A program made the position numbers and the translations under genes. DNA of 64,000 bases from Bathymodiolus brooksi (lineage: Eukaryota; Mollusca; Bivalvia; Mytilida; Modiolidae), in the NCBI GenBank assembly GCA_963680875.1, contig OY804580.1, positions 94,145,353 to 94,209,352 on the forward strand, in the 5' to 3' direction. Positions 40,049-54,000 of this stretch are shown here, one piece after another. The notes under the pieces were generated by a model that saw only the letters and a list, made by a program, of their open reading frames with translations, made no database searches and was not told the origin of the DNA. Numbering within the stretch: position 1 is the first letter of the stretch; each line of letters starts with the position of its first letter.

Positions 40049-40228
40049 CTGAAACAAATAACACTCGTTATTTAGATAGCATTCATGAGTTACCTGAAAC
40101 AAATAACACTCGATATTTAGATAGCATTCATGAGTTACCTGAAACAAATAACACTCGTTATTTAGATAGAATGAGTTACCTGAAACAAATAACACTCGTT
40201 ATTTAGATAGTATGAGTTACCTGAAACA
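40037..40228. repeat. Tandem repeat carrying the exon's 3' splice site
   Basis: Units of 45 bp (with 38-bp variants) contain TGAGTTACCTGAAACAAATA on the plus strand, at about 40041, 40086, 40131, 40169 and 40212. On the minus strand each unit gives TATTTGTTTCAGGTAACTCA, i.e. a polypyrimidine-like tract, CAG acceptor and the first codons of the exon. So the acceptor region of the last actinoporin-like exon has been duplicated about four times. Confidence 0.85.
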
Positions 40229-41274
40229 AACACACATATGCTCATCGCTTTTAACCTTCATGATGTGTCGCTTGTATATAAAACGTAGCTATCAAATTTA
40301 GTTCACACGACCCTTTTCTGGATCAGACAATCAGACATGCACAAAGTAAATTTGTTTTCGTCATATTTCTCTATCTGACATACTGCTCACACAATGTTAG
40401 AAAATCAATCACTCAATAACTCACTTTGATCGGCTAAGTAGTTAAAGATTGATTGATTTATTTAAGGATTATTTGAACAGGTTATACGATATAACCTGGT
40501 TTGGCGCAGTTTACGCTTAAAATACCGCGAAGCTGTTTATGAAAAGGGTAAACAGTTCTAATATTCCTTATAATTTAATTTTTACAGCAAAATTTAGCGA
40601 TTCCTCGATTTTAATTACGATTATTTCATAGAACTATTTGAATTTGTCGTTGGCGAATGAATATGTTGGTGACGCCACAATACAAACCAAGGTTATCAAG
40701 TATAGCAACATTTTTCTCCAGGCGAATCAGCCAATCAGATTGCAGTATTCACATCAAATTAAATTATTATTGGTTAACGTTCATCGAACAGTATTTCAGC
40801 TATATTCAGGACGACGTGAACAAGTTCAATAATATAAAAACTACATAGAAATGAGGGAAGGGATGTGACAACCGGATCAAGGACGTTTGACTGCCACTGG
40901 AAAAGTATGGAGAGTTGGGTATAGGGACGAAACATTTAGTTTTATGTAATGGCTACAACGCGCACATTCTTTTTTCGAAATCTACAAAAGAGATATTCAG
41001 TGTGCAGAGAGCGTGGCACTCTGCAAAAATGTTACCCACTTTGGTTCGCGGTCGGGCTTTCTGTATTATAAATGTATAACTTGACAACACCCCCTCCACA
41101 CACACATCCATCGAGAGGGCGCCCATATCCGCCATTCGGAAAAGCCCTTGACAGCTCTGTGTGCTAAGGTAGCTGGCGAATTACTAACTACAAACCTGAT
41201 ACCATTTGTGTAATGTTGGGTCATCTTACACATCCAGTTGTCATGTTTTCCATTCGGGTTTCAACGGCCAATCA
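40229..41274. other. Intron of the actinoporin-like gene
   Basis: It separates the two exons on the minus strand. It contains only short overlapping frames on both strands (40638-41135), which I do not support as genes, and a small palindrome CAGGTTATACGATATAACCTG-like at about 40477-40498. Confidence 0.45.
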
Positions 41275-41332
41275 TTCTGGCAGTCAAGATATAGCTGAAA
41301 AATTGCTAAAAGTGATGACAAAACACCAATAT
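41275..41332 (+). repeat. Remnant of a SINE 3' domain
   Basis: The phrase CAGTCAAGATATAGCTGAAA, AATTGCTAAAAGTGATGACA, AAACACC follows the 3' end of the first SINE family with several changes. It has no head or tail. Confidence 0.5.
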
Positions 41333-41409
41333 CCCTTCAATATACAAAACCAAATATACTTCTGAACCTGTACTCAAGTATGGCCTGTGTATCATTATTT
41401 CCTACTTAC

Positions 41410-41596
41410 TACAATTCCAGCTTCGTGTGGACCTATTCGTCTAGGTGGCAACATTACACTACCGAGTGTGGTCTTGATGTCAGGATCGAATAATTCATAT
41501 TTGGTATAGTTTTTAATTTGTATTCCACAAAACACCTGATAATCTGTAGAAAAAAACAACTGTTCCAATTCTATACGGACTTTTTCCATTTGATCT
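41410..41596 (-). CDS. Actinoporin-like protein, upstream exon (probable)
   Basis: The frame reads EKVRIELEQLFF, then CGIQIKNYTKYELFDPDI, then LPPRRIGPHEAGIV and stops at a perfect donor GTAAGT (rc of 41404-41409). It leaves phase 0, matching the start of the exon at 40048. Together the two exons give about 166 residues, close to the usual 175-180 of mature actinoporins. NYTKYEL-type strands followed by a P..I.P.E turn fit the N-terminal half of the fold. The 5' edge is uncertain: acceptors exist at 41597-41599 (ATATTACAG) and closer in (TTTTCTACAG). No signal peptide exon was found up to the satellite, so the gene may start elsewhere or be broken. Confidence 0.5.
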
Positions 41597-41599
41597 CTG

Positions 41600-41934
41600 T
41601 AATATTGCAAATATATTTTAATACATGTAATACAGTATCTATAAGGGGATCGAGTTTGCATCTTTCCACGATTAATCTATTGGATCTTGGAATTGTTTCG
41701 ACCATGTTTTTTTTTCATTTTATTTTCTAACTCTCATTGATATTAGATGGCATTTCGATGTCTGCTGTTAACAAGAAAGCTCTTGACAATTGTACGGTCG
41801 CCATCTTTGACCATAACCCTAACGATCGATACTTTCACAAAAAACCACGGATATATTCCGTTTGTCGTAATCACAATCCGTTCCTTTCCTCATGTATGAC
41901 TTATTACCGGGTTTAAAACAAGAATAACACAACG
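41600..41934. other. 5' side of the actinoporin-like gene, no exon found
   Basis: I searched the minus strand for a start codon with a hydrophobic leader and found none. AT-rich with a T run at 41708-41715. Confidence 0.4.
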
Positions 41935-42075
41935 GGTGCCACATATGTAGTAGGAACTGCTTACCCTTCTGGTGAACCCGAGTTCACTCGCGGTTTCTAG
42001 TGTGGTTCGTATTGTTCGATCTTTAGTTTACTGTGCAGTGTTATATACAATATTGTTTGTCCTTTTTTGTAGCCA
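41935..42075 (+). repeat. Dispersed bivalve repeat bordering the satellite
   Basis: GGAACTGCTTACCCTTCTGG, GAACCCGAGTTCACTCGCGG, TTTCTAGTGTGGTTCGTATT and TTTGTCCTTTTTTGTAGCC follow, in order, a repeat I remember as frequent in Mytilus sequence. In that repeat AGCCAT is followed by a final segment related to the 56-bp satellite unit. Here the same junction (TAGCCATTGTAGTG) leads straight into the array. Confidence 0.6.
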
Positions 42076-45000
42076 TTGTAGTGTCTGTCGTTTGATTTAG
42101 GACTTCTGATTACCTGTTTGATATCTTCACATTGTAGTGTCTGTCGTTTGATTTAGGACTTCTGATTACCCGTTTGATATCTTCACATTGTAGTGTCTGT
42201 CGTTTGATTTAGGACTTCTGATTACCTGTTTGATATCTTCACATTGTAGTGTCTGTCGTTTGATTTAGGACTTCTAATTACCCGTTTGATATCTTCACAT
42301 TGTAGTGTCTGTCGTTTGATTTAGGACTTCTGATTACCTGCTTGATATCTTTATATTGTAGTGTCTGTCGTTTGATTTAGTACTTCTGATTACCCGTTTG
42401 ATATCTTCACATTGTAGTGTCTGTCGTTTGATTTAGGACTTCTGATTGCATGTTTGATATCTTTATATTGTAGTGTCTGTCGTTTGATTTAGGACTTCTG
42501 ATTACCCGTTTGATATCTTCACATTGTAGTGTCTGTCGTTTGATTTAGGACTTCTGATTACCTGTTTGATATCTTTATATTGTAGTGTCTGTCGTTTGAT
42601 TTAGTACTTCTGATTACCCGTTTGATATCTTCACATTGTAGTGTCTGTCGTTTGATTTAGGACTTCTGATTACCTGTTTGATATCTTCACATTGTAGTGT
42701 CTGTCGTTTGATTTAGGACTTCTAATTACCCGTTTGATATCTTCACATTGTAGTGTCTGTCGTTTGATTTAGGACTTCTGATTACCTGTTTGATATCTTT
42801 ATATTGTAGTGTCTGTCGTTTGATTTAGTACTTCTGATTACCCGTTTGATATCTTCACATTGTAGTGTCTGTCGTTTGATTTAGGACTTCTGATTACATG
42901 TTTGATATCTTTATATTGTAGTGTCTGTCGTTTGATTTAGGACTTCTGATTACCCGTTTGATATCTTCACATTGTAGTGTCTGTCGTTTGATTTAGGACT
43001 TCTGATTACCTGTTTGATATCTTTATATTGTAGTGTCTGTCGTTTGATTTAGGACTTCTGATTACCTGTTTGATATCTTAATATTGTAGTGTCTGTCGTT
43101 TGATTTAGGACTTCTGATTACCCGTTTGATATCTTCACATTGTAGTGTCTGTCGTTTGATTTAGTACTTCTGATTACCCGTTTGATATCTTCACATTGTA
43201 GTGTCTGTCGTTTGATTTAGGACTTCTGATTACCTGTTTGATATCTTCACATTGTAGTGTCTGTCGTTTGATTTAGGACTTCTAATTACCCGTTTGATAT
43301 CTTCACATTGTAGTGTCTGTCGTTTGATTTAGGACTTCTGATTACCTGTTTGATATCTTTATATTGTAGTGTCTGTCGTTTGATTTAGGACTTCTGATTA
43401 CCCGTTTGATATCTTCACATTGTAGTGTCTGTCGTTTGATTTAGGACTTCTAATTACCCGTTTGATATCTTCACATTGTAGTGTCTGTCGTTTGATTTAG
43501 GACTTCTGATTACCTGTTTGATATCTTTATATTGTAGTGTCTGTCGTTTGATTTAGGACTTCTGATTACCCGTTTGATATCTTTATATTGTAGTGTCTGT
43601 CGTTTGATTTAGGACTTCTGATTACCTGTTTAATATCTTCACATTGTAGTGTCTGTCGTTTGATTTAGGACTTCTGATTACCCGTTTGATATCTTTATAT
43701 TGTAGTGTCTGTCGTTTGAATTAGGACTTCTGATTACCTGTTTGATATCTTTATATTGTAGTATCTGTCGTTTGATTTAGGACTTCTGATTACCCGTTTG
43801 ATATCTTTATATTGTAGTGTCTGTCGTTTGATTTAGGACTTCTGATTACCCGTTTGATATCTTTATATTGTAGTGTCTGTCGTTTGATTTAGGACTTCTG
43901 ATTACCCGTTTGATATCTTTATATTGTAGTGTCTGTCGTTTGATTTAGGACTTCTGATTACCCGTTTGATATCTTTATATTGTAGTGTCTGTCGTTTGAT
44001 TTAGGACTTCTAATTACCCGTTTGATATCTTCACATTGTGGTGTCTGTCGTTTGATTTAGGACTTCTGATTACCCGTTTGATATCTTTATATTGTAGTGT
44101 CTGTCGTTTGATTTAGGACTTCTGATTACCCGTTTGATATCTTCACATTGTAGTGTCTGTCGTTTGATTTAGGACTTCTGATTACCTGTTTGATATCTTC
44201 ACATTGTAGTGGCTGTCGTTTGATTTAGGACTTCTGATTACCTGTTTGATATCTTTATATTGTAGTGTCTGTCGTTTGATTTAGGACTTCTGATTACCCG
44301 TTTGATATCTTTATATTGTAGTGTCTGTCGTTTGATTTAGGACTTCTGATTACCCGTTTGGTATCTTTATATTGTAGTGTCTGTCGTTTGATTTAGGACT
44401 TCTGATTACCTGTTTGATATCTTTATATTGTAGTGTCTGTCGTTTGATTTAGGACTTCTGATTACCCGTTTGATATCTTTATATTGTAGTGTCTGTCGTT
44501 TGATTTAGGACTTCTGATTACCTGTTTGATATCTTCACATTGTAGTGTCTGTCGTTTGATTTAGGACTTCTGATTACCCGTTTGATATCTTTATATTGTA
44601 GTGTCTGTCGTTTGATTTAGGTCTTCTGATTACCCGTTTGATATCTTCACATTGTAGTGTCTGTCGTTTGATTTAGGACTTCTAATTACCCGTTTGATAT
44701 CTTCACATTGTAGTGTCTGTCGTTTGATTTAGGACTTCTGATTACCTGTTTGATATCTTTATATTGTAGTGTCTGTCGTTTGATTTAGGACTTCTGATTA
44801 CCCGTTTGATATCTTCACATTGTAGTGTCTGTCGTTTGATTTAGGACTTCTAATTACCCGTTTGATATCTTCACATTGTAGTGTCTGTCGTTTGATTTAG
44901 GACTTCTGATTACCTGTTTGATATCTTCACATTGTAGTGTCTGTCGTTTGATTTAGGACTTCTAATTACCCGTTTGATATCTTCACATTGTAGTGTCTGT

Positions 45001-48000
45001 CGTTTGATTTAGGACTTCTGATTACCTGCTTGATATCTTTATATTGTAGTGTCTGTCGTTTGATTTAGTACTTCTGATTACCCGTTTGATATCTTCACAT
45101 TGTAATGTCTGTCGTTTGATTTAGGACTTCTGATTGCATGTTTGATATCTTTATATTGTAGTGTCTGTCGTTTGATTTAGGACTTCTGATTACCCGTTTG
45201 ATATCTTCACATTGTAGTGTCTGTCGTTTGATTTAGGACTTCTGATTACCTGTTTGATATCTTTATATTGTAGTGTCTGTCGTTTGATTTAGTACTTCTG
45301 ATTACCCGTTTGATATCTTCACATTGTAGTGTCTGTCGTTTGATTTAGGACTTCTGATTACCTGTTTGATATCTTCACATTGTAGTGTCTGTCGTTTGAT
45401 TTAGGACTTCTAATTACCCGTTTGATATCTTCACATTGTAGTGTCTGTCGTTTGATTTAGGACTTCTGATTACCTGTTTGATATCTTTATATTGTAGTGT
45501 CTGTCGTTTGATTTAGTACTTCTGATTACCCGTTTGATATCTTCACATTGTAGTGTCTGTCGTTTGATTTAGGACTTCTGATTACATGTTTGATATCTTT
45601 ATATTGTAGTGTCTGTCGTTTGATTTAGGACTTCTGATTACCCGTTTGATATCTTCACATTGTAGTGTCTGTCGTTTGATTTAGGACTTCTGATTACCTG
45701 TTTGATATCTTTATATTGTAGTGTCTGTCGTTTGATTTAGGACTTCTGATTACCTGTTTGATATCTTAATATTGTAGTGTCTGTCGTTTGATTTAGGACT
45801 TCTGATTACCCGTTTGATATCTTCACATTGTAGTGTCTGTCGTTTGATTTAGTACTTCTGATTACCCGTTTGATATCTTCACATTGTAGTGTCTGTCGTT
45901 TGATTTAGGACTTCTGATTACCTGTTTGATATCTTCACATTGTAGTGTCTGTCGTTTGATTTAGGACTTCTAATTACCCGTTTGATATCTTCACATTGTA
46001 GTGTCTGTCGTTTGATTTAGGACTTCTGATTACCTGTTTGATATCTTTATATTGTAGTGTCTGTCGTTTGATTTAGGACTTCTGATTACCCGTTTGATAT
46101 CTTCACATTGTAGTGTCTGTCGTTTGATTTAGGACTTCTAATTACCCGTTTGATATCTTCACATTGTAGTGTCTGTCGTTTGATTTAGGACTTCTGATTA
46201 CCTGTTTGATATCTTTATATTGTAGTGTCTGTCGTTTGATTTAGGACTTCTGATTACCCGTTTGATATCTTTATATTGTAGTGTCTGTCGTTTGATTTAG
46301 GACTTCTGATTACCTGTTTGATATCTTCACATTGTAGTGTCTGTCGTTTGAATTAGGACTTCTGATTACCCGTTTGATATCTTTATATTGTAGTGTCTGT
46401 CGTTTGAATTAGGACTTCTGATTACCTGTTTGATATCTTTATATTGTAGTATCTGTCGTTTGATTTAGGACTTCTGATTACCCGTTTGATATCTTTATAT
46501 TGTAGTGTCTGTCGTTTGATTTAGGACTTCTGATTACCCGTTTGATATCTTTATATTGTAGTGTCTGTCGTTTGATTTAGGACTTCTGATTACCCGTTTG
46601 ATATCTTTATATTGTAGTGTCTGTCGTTTGATTTAGGACTTCTGATTACCCGTTTGATATCTTTATATTGTAGTGTCTGTCGTTTGATTTAGGACTTCTA
46701 ATTACCCGTTTGATATCTTCACATTGTGGTGTCTGTCGTTTGATTTAGGACTTCTGATTACCCGTTTGATATCTTTATATTGTAGTGTCTGTCGTTTGAT
46801 TTAGGACTTCTGATTACCCGTTTGATATCTTCACATTGTAGTGTCTGTCGTTTGATTTAGGACTTCTGATTACCTGTTTGATATCTTCACATTGTAGTGG
46901 CTGTCGTTTGATTTAGGACTTCTGATTACCTGTTTGATATCTTTATATTGTAGTGTCTGTCGTTTGATTTAGGACTTCTGATTACCCGTTTGATATCTTT
47001 ATATTGTAGTGTCTGTCGTTTGATTTAGGACTTCTGATTACCCGTTTGGTATCTTTATATTGTAGTGTCTGTCGTTTGATTTAGGACTTCTGATTACCTG
47101 TTTGATATCTTTATATTGTAGTGTCTGTCGTTTGATTTAGGACTTCTGATTACCCGTTTGATATCTTTATATTGTAGTGTCTGTCGTTTGATTTAGGACT
47201 TCTGATTACCTGTTTGATATCTTCACATTGTAGTGTCTGTCGTTTGATTTAGGACTTCTGATTACCCGTTTGATATCTTTATATTGTAGTGTCTGTCGTT
47301 TGATTTAGGTCTTCTGATTACCCGTTTGATATCTTCACATTGTAGTGTCTGTCGTTTGATTTAGGACTTCTAATTACCCGTTTGATATCTTCACATTGTA
47401 GTGTCTGTCGTTTGATTTAGGACTTCTGATTACCTGTTTGATATCCTTATATTGTAGTGTCTGTCGTTTGATTTAGGACTTCTGATTACCCGTTTGATAT
47501 CTTCACATTGTAGTGTCTGTCGTTTGATTTAGGACTTCTAATTACCCGTTTGATATCTTCACATTGTAGTGTCTGTCGTTTGATTTAGGACTTCTGATTA
47601 CCTGTTTGATATCTTTATATTGTAGTGTCTGTCGTTTGATTTAGGACTTCTGATTACCCGTTTGATATCTTTATATTGTAGTGTCTGTCGTTTGATTTAG
47701 GACTTCTAATTACCCGTTTGATATCTTTATATTGTAGTGTCTGTCGTTTGATTTAGGACTTCTGATTACCTGTTTGATATCTTCACATTGTAGTGTCTGT
47801 CGTTTGATTTAGGACTTCTGATTACCCGTTTGATATCTTTATATTGTAGTGTCTGTCGTTTGATTTAGGACTTCTGATTACCTGTTTGATATCTTCACAT
47901 TGTAGTGTCTGTCGTTTGATTTAGGACTTCTGATTACCCGTTTGATATCTTTATATTGTAGTGTCTGTCGTTTGATTTAGGACTTCTGATTACCCGTTTG

Positions 48001-51000
48001 ATATCTTCAAATTGTAGTGTCTGTCGTTTGATTTAGGACTTCTGATTACCCGTTTGATATCTTCACATTGTAGTGTCTGTCGTTTGACTTAGGACTTCTA
48101 ATTACCTGTTTGATATCTTTATATTGTAGTGTCTGTCGTTTGATTTAAGACTTCTGATTACCCGTTTGATATCTTTATATTGTAGTGTCTGTCGTTTGAT
48201 TTAGGACTTCTGATTACCTGTTTGATATCTTCACATTGTAGTGTCTGTCGTTTGATTTAGGACTTCTGATTACCCGTTTGATATCTTTATATTGTAGTGT
48301 CTGTCGTTTGATTTAGGACTTCTGATTACCCGTTTGATATCTTCACATTGTAGTGTCTGTCGTTTGATTTAGGACTTCTAATTACCCGTTTGGTATCTTT
48401 ATATTGTAGTGTCTGTCGTTTGATTTAGGACTTCTGATTACCTGTTTGATATATTCACATTGTAGTGTCTGTCGTTTGATTTAGGACTTCTGATTACCTG
48501 TTTGATATCTTTATATTGTAGTGTCTGTCGTTTGATTTAGGACTTCTGATTACCTGTTTGATATCTTCACATTGTAGTGTCTGTCCTTTGATTTAGGACT
48601 TCTGATTACCCGTTTGGTATCTTTATATTGTAGTGTCTGTCGTTTGATTTAGGACTTCTGATTACCTGTTTGATATCTTTATATTGTAGTGTCTGTCGTT
48701 TGATTTAGGACTTCTAATTACCCGTTTGATATCTTTATATTGTAGTGTCTGTCGTTTGATTTAAGACTTCTGATTACCTGTTTGGTATCTTTATATTGTA
48801 ATGTCTGTCGTTTGATTTAGGACTTCTGATTACCCGTTTGGTATCTTTATATTGTAGTGTCTGTCGTTTGATTTAGGACTTCTGATTACCTGTTTGATAT
48901 CTTCACATTGTAGTGTCTGTCGTTTGATTTAGGACTTCTGATTACCTGTTTGATATCTTTATATTGTAGTGTCTGTCGTTTGATTTAGGACTTCTGGTTA
49001 CCCGTTTGATATCTTCACATTGTAGTGTCTGTCGTTTGATTTAGGACTTCTGATTACCTGTTTGATATCTTTATATTGTAGTGTCTGTCGTTTGATTTAG
49101 GACTTCTGGTTACCCGTTTGACATCTTTATATTGTAGTGTCTGTCGTTTGATTTAGGACTTCTGATTACCCGTTTGATATCTTCACATTGTAGTGTCTGT
49201 CGTTTGATTTAGGACTTCTGATTACCCGTTTGATATCTTTATATTGTAGTGTCTGTCGTTTGATTGAGGACTTCTGATTACCCGTTTGATATCTTCACAT
49301 TGTAGTGTCTGTCGTTTGATTTAGGACTTCTGATTACCTGTTTGATATCTTTACATTGTAGTGTCTGTCGTTTGATTTAGGACTTCTGATTACCCGTTTG
49401 ATATCTTCACATTGTAGTGTCTGTCGTTTGATTTAGGACTTCTGATTACCCGTTTGATATCTTTATATTGTAGTGTCTGTCGTTTGATTTAGGACTTCTG
49501 ATTACCTGTTTGATATCTTTATATTGTAGTGTCTGTCGTTTGATTTAGTACTTCTGATTACCCGTTTGATATCTTTATATTGTAGTGTCTGTCGTTTGAT
49601 TTAGGACTTCTGATTACCCGTTTGATATCTTCACATTGTAGTGTCTGTCGTTTGATTTAGAACTTCTAATTACCTGTTTCATATCTTTATATTGTAGTGT
49701 CTGTCGTTTGATTTAGGACTTCTGATTACCCGTTTGATATCTTTATATTGTAGTGTCTGTCGTTTGATTTAGTACTTCTGATTACCCGTTTGATATCTTT
49801 ATATTGTAGTGTCTGTCGTTTGATTTAGGACTTCTGATTACCTGTTTGATATCTTTATATTGTAGTGTCTGTCGTTTGATTTAGGACTTCTGATTACCTG
49901 TTTGATATCTTTATATTGTAGTGTCTGTCGTTTGATTTAGGACTTCTGATTACCTGTTTGATATCTTTATATTGTATTGTCTGTCGTTTGATTTAGTACT
50001 TCTGATTACCTGTTTGATATCTTCACATTGTAGTGTCTGTCGTTTGATTTAGGACTTCTGATTACCTGTTTGATATCTTCACATTGTAGTGTCTGTGGTT
50101 TGATTTAGGACTTCTGTTTACCTGTTTGATATCTTTATATTGTAGTGTCTGTCGTTTGATTTAGGACTTCTGATTACCTGTTTGATATCTTCACATTGTA
50201 GTGTCTGTCGTTTGATTTAGTACTTCTGATTACCCGTTTGATATCTTTATATTGTAGTGTCTGTCGTTTGATTTAGGACTTCTGATTACCTGTTTGATAT
50301 CTTCACATTGTAGTGTCTGTGGTTTGATTTAGGACTTCTGATTACCTGTTTGATATCTTTATATTGTAGTGTCTGTCGTTTGATTTAGGACTTCTGATTA
50401 CCTGTTTGATATCTTCACATTGTAGTGTCTGTCGTTTGATTTAGGACTTCTGATTACCCGTTTGATATCTTTATATTGTAGTGTCTGTCGTTTGATTTAG
50501 GACTTCTGATTACCTGTTTGATATCTTCACATTGTAGTGTCTGTCGTTTGATTTAGGACTTCTAATTACCCGTTTGATATCTTTATATTGTATTGTCTGT
50601 CGTTTGATTTAGTACTTCTGATTACCCGTTTGATATCTTTATATTGTAGTGTCTGTCGTTTGACTTAGGACTTCTGATTACCCGTTTGATATCTTTATAT
50701 TGTAGTGTCTGTCGTTTGATTTAGGACTTCTGATTACCCATTTCGTATCTTTGCATTGTAGTGTCTGTCGTTTGGTTTAGGACTTCTAATTACCCGTTTG
50801 ATATCTTTATATTGTAGTGTCTGTCGTTTGATTTAGGACTTCTGATTACCCGTTTGAAATCTTTATATTGTAGTGTCTGTCGTTTGATTTAGGACTTCTA
50901 ATTACCCGTTTGATATCTTCACATTGTAGTGTCTGTCGTTTGATTTAGTACTTCTGATTACCTGTTTGGTATCTTTATATTGTAGTGTCTGTCGTTTGAT

Positions 51001-54000
51001 TTAGGACTTCTGATTACCTGTTTGATATCTTTATATTGTAGTGTCTGTCGTTTGATTTAGGACTTCTGATTACCTGTTTGATATCTTTATATTGTAGTGT
51101 CTGTCGTTTGATTTAGTACTTCTGATTACCCGTTTGATATCTTTATATTGTAGTGTCTGTCGTTTGATTTAGGACTTCTGATTACCCGTTTGATATCTTC
51201 ACATTGTAGTGTCTGTCGTTTGATTTAGAACTTCTGATTACCTGTTTCATATCTTTATATTGTAGTGTCTGTCGTTTGATTTAGGACTTCTGATTACCCG
51301 TTTGATATCTTTATATTGTAGTGTCTGTCGTTTGATTTAGTACTTCTGATTACCCGTTTGATATCTTTATATTGTAGTGTCTGTCGTTTGATTTAGGACT
51401 TCTGATTACCTGTTTGATATCTTTATATTGTAGTGTCTGTCGTTTGATTTAGGACTTCTGATTACCTGTTTGATATCTTTATATTGTAGTGTCTGTCGTT
51501 TGATTTAGGACTTCTGATTACCTGTTTGATATCTTTATATTGTATTGTCTGTCGTTTGATTTAGTACTTCTGATTACCTGTTTGATATCTTCACATTGTA
51601 GTGTCTGTCGTTTGATTTAGGACTTCTGATTACCTGTTTGATATCTTCACATTGTAGTGTCTGTGGTTTGATTTAGGACTTCTGATTACCTGTTTGATAT
51701 CTTTATATTGTAGTGTCTGTCGTTTGATTTAGGACTTCTGATTACCTGTTTGATATCTTCACATTGTAGTGTCTGTCGTTTGATTTAGTACTTCTGATTA
51801 CCCGTTTGATATCTTTATATTGTAGTGTCTGTCGTTTGATTTAGGACTTCTGATTACCTGTTTGATATCTTCACATTGTAGTGTCTGTGGTTTGATTTAG
51901 GACTTCTGATTACCTGTTTGATATCTTTATATTGTAGTGTCTGTCGTTTGATTTAGGACTTCTGATTACCTGTTTGATATCTTCACATTGTAGTGTCTGT
52001 CGTTTGATTTAGGACTTCTGATTACCCGTTTGATATCTTTATATTGTAGTGTCTGTCGTTTGATTTATGACTTCTGATTACCTGTTTGATATCTTCACAT
52101 TGTAGTGTCTGTCGTTTGATTTAGGACTTCTAATTACCCGTTTGATATCTTTATATTGTAGTGTCTGTCGTTTGATTTAGTACTTCTGATTACCCGTTTG
52201 ATATCTTTATATTGTAGTGTCTGTCGTTTGACTTAGGACTTCTGATTACCCGTTTGATATCTTTATATTGTAGTGTCTGTCGTTTGATTTAGGACTTCTG
52301 ATTACCCATTTCGTATCTTTGCATTGTAGTGTCTGTCGTTTGGTTTAGGACTTCTAATTACCCGTTTGATATCTTTATATTGTAGTGTCTGTCGTTTGAT
52401 TTAGGATTTCTGATTACCCGTTTGAAATCTTTATATTGTAGTGTCTGTCGTTTGATTTAGGACTTCTAATTACCCGTTTGATATCTTCACATTGTAGTGT
52501 CTGTCGTTTGATTTAGTACTTCTGATTACCTGTTTGGTATCTTTATATTGTAGTGTCTGTCGTTTGATTTAGGACTTCTGATTACCTGTTTGATATCTTT
52601 ATATTGTAGTGTCTGTCGTTTGATTTAGGACTTCTGATTACCTGTTTGATATCTTCACATTGTAGTGTCTGTCGTTTGATTTAGGACTTCTGATTACCCG
52701 TTTGATATCTTTATATTGTAGTGTCTGTCGTTTGATTTAGGACTTCTGATTACCCGTTTGATATCTTCACATTGTAGTGTCTGTCGTTTGATTTAGGACT
52801 TCTGATTACCTGTTTGATATCTTCACATTGTAGTGTCTGTCGTTTGATTTAGGACTTCTGATTACCTGTTTGATATCTTCACATTGTAGTGTCTGTCGTT
52901 TGATTTAGGACTTCTAATTACCTGTTTGATATCTTTATATTGTAGTGTCTGTCGTTTGATTTAGGACTTCTAATTACCCGTTTGATATCTTTATATTGTA
53001 GTGTCTGTCGTTTGATTTAGGACTTCTAATTACCCGTTTGATATCTTTATATTGTAGTGTCTGTCGTTTGATTTAGGATTTCTGATTACCTGTTTGATAT
53101 CTTTATATTGTAGTGTCTGTCGTTTGATTTAGGACTTCTGATTACCCGTTTGATATCCTTATATTGTAGTGTCTGTCGTTTGATTTAGGACTTCTAATTA
53201 CCCGTTTGATATCTTTATATTGTAGTGTCAGTCGTTTGATTTAGGACTTCTGATTACCCGTTTGATATCTTTATATTGTAGTGTCTGTCGTTTGATTTAG
53301 GACTTCTGATTACCTGTTTGATATCTTCACATTGTAGTGTCTGTCGTTTGATTTAGGACTTCTGATTACCCGTTTGGTATCTTTATATTGTAGTGTCTGT
53401 CGTTTGATTTAGGACTTCTGATTACCTGTTTGATATCTTTATATTGTAGTGTCTGTCGTTTGATTTAGGACTTCTAATTACCCGTTTGATATCTTTATAT
53501 TGTAGTGTCTGTCGTTTGATTTAGGACTTCTGATTACCTGTTTGGTATCTTTATATTGTAATGTCTGTCGTTTGATTTAGGACTTCTGATTACCCGTTTG
53601 GTATCTTTATATTGTAGTGTCTGTCGTTTGATTTAGGACTTCTGATTACCTGTTTGATATCTTCACATTGTAGTGTCTGTCGTTTGATTTAGGACTTCTG
53701 ATTACCTGTTTGATATCTTTATATTGTAGTGTCTGTCGTTTGATTTAGGACTTCTGGTTACCCGTTTGATATCTTCACATTGTAGTGTCTGTCGTTTGAT
53801 TTAGGACTTCTGATTACCTGTTTGATATCTTTATATTGTAGTGTCTGTCGTTTGATTTAGGACTTCTGGTTACCCGTTTGACATCTTTATATTGTAGTGT
53901 CTGTCGTTTGATTTAGGACTTCTGATTACCCGTTTGATATCTTCACATTGTAGTGTCTGTCGTTTGATTTAGGACTTCTGATTACCCGTTTGATATCTTT

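Noticed and set aside
40049..40195. N-terminal extension of the last actinoporin-like exon
   Set aside because: It translates the tandem 45-bp repeat; the acceptor at 40049-40051 gives a better exon start, though alternative use is raised as a finding.
40638..41135. Short frames on both strands in the intron of the actinoporin-like gene
   Set aside because: Overlapping, without splice signals or known motifs.
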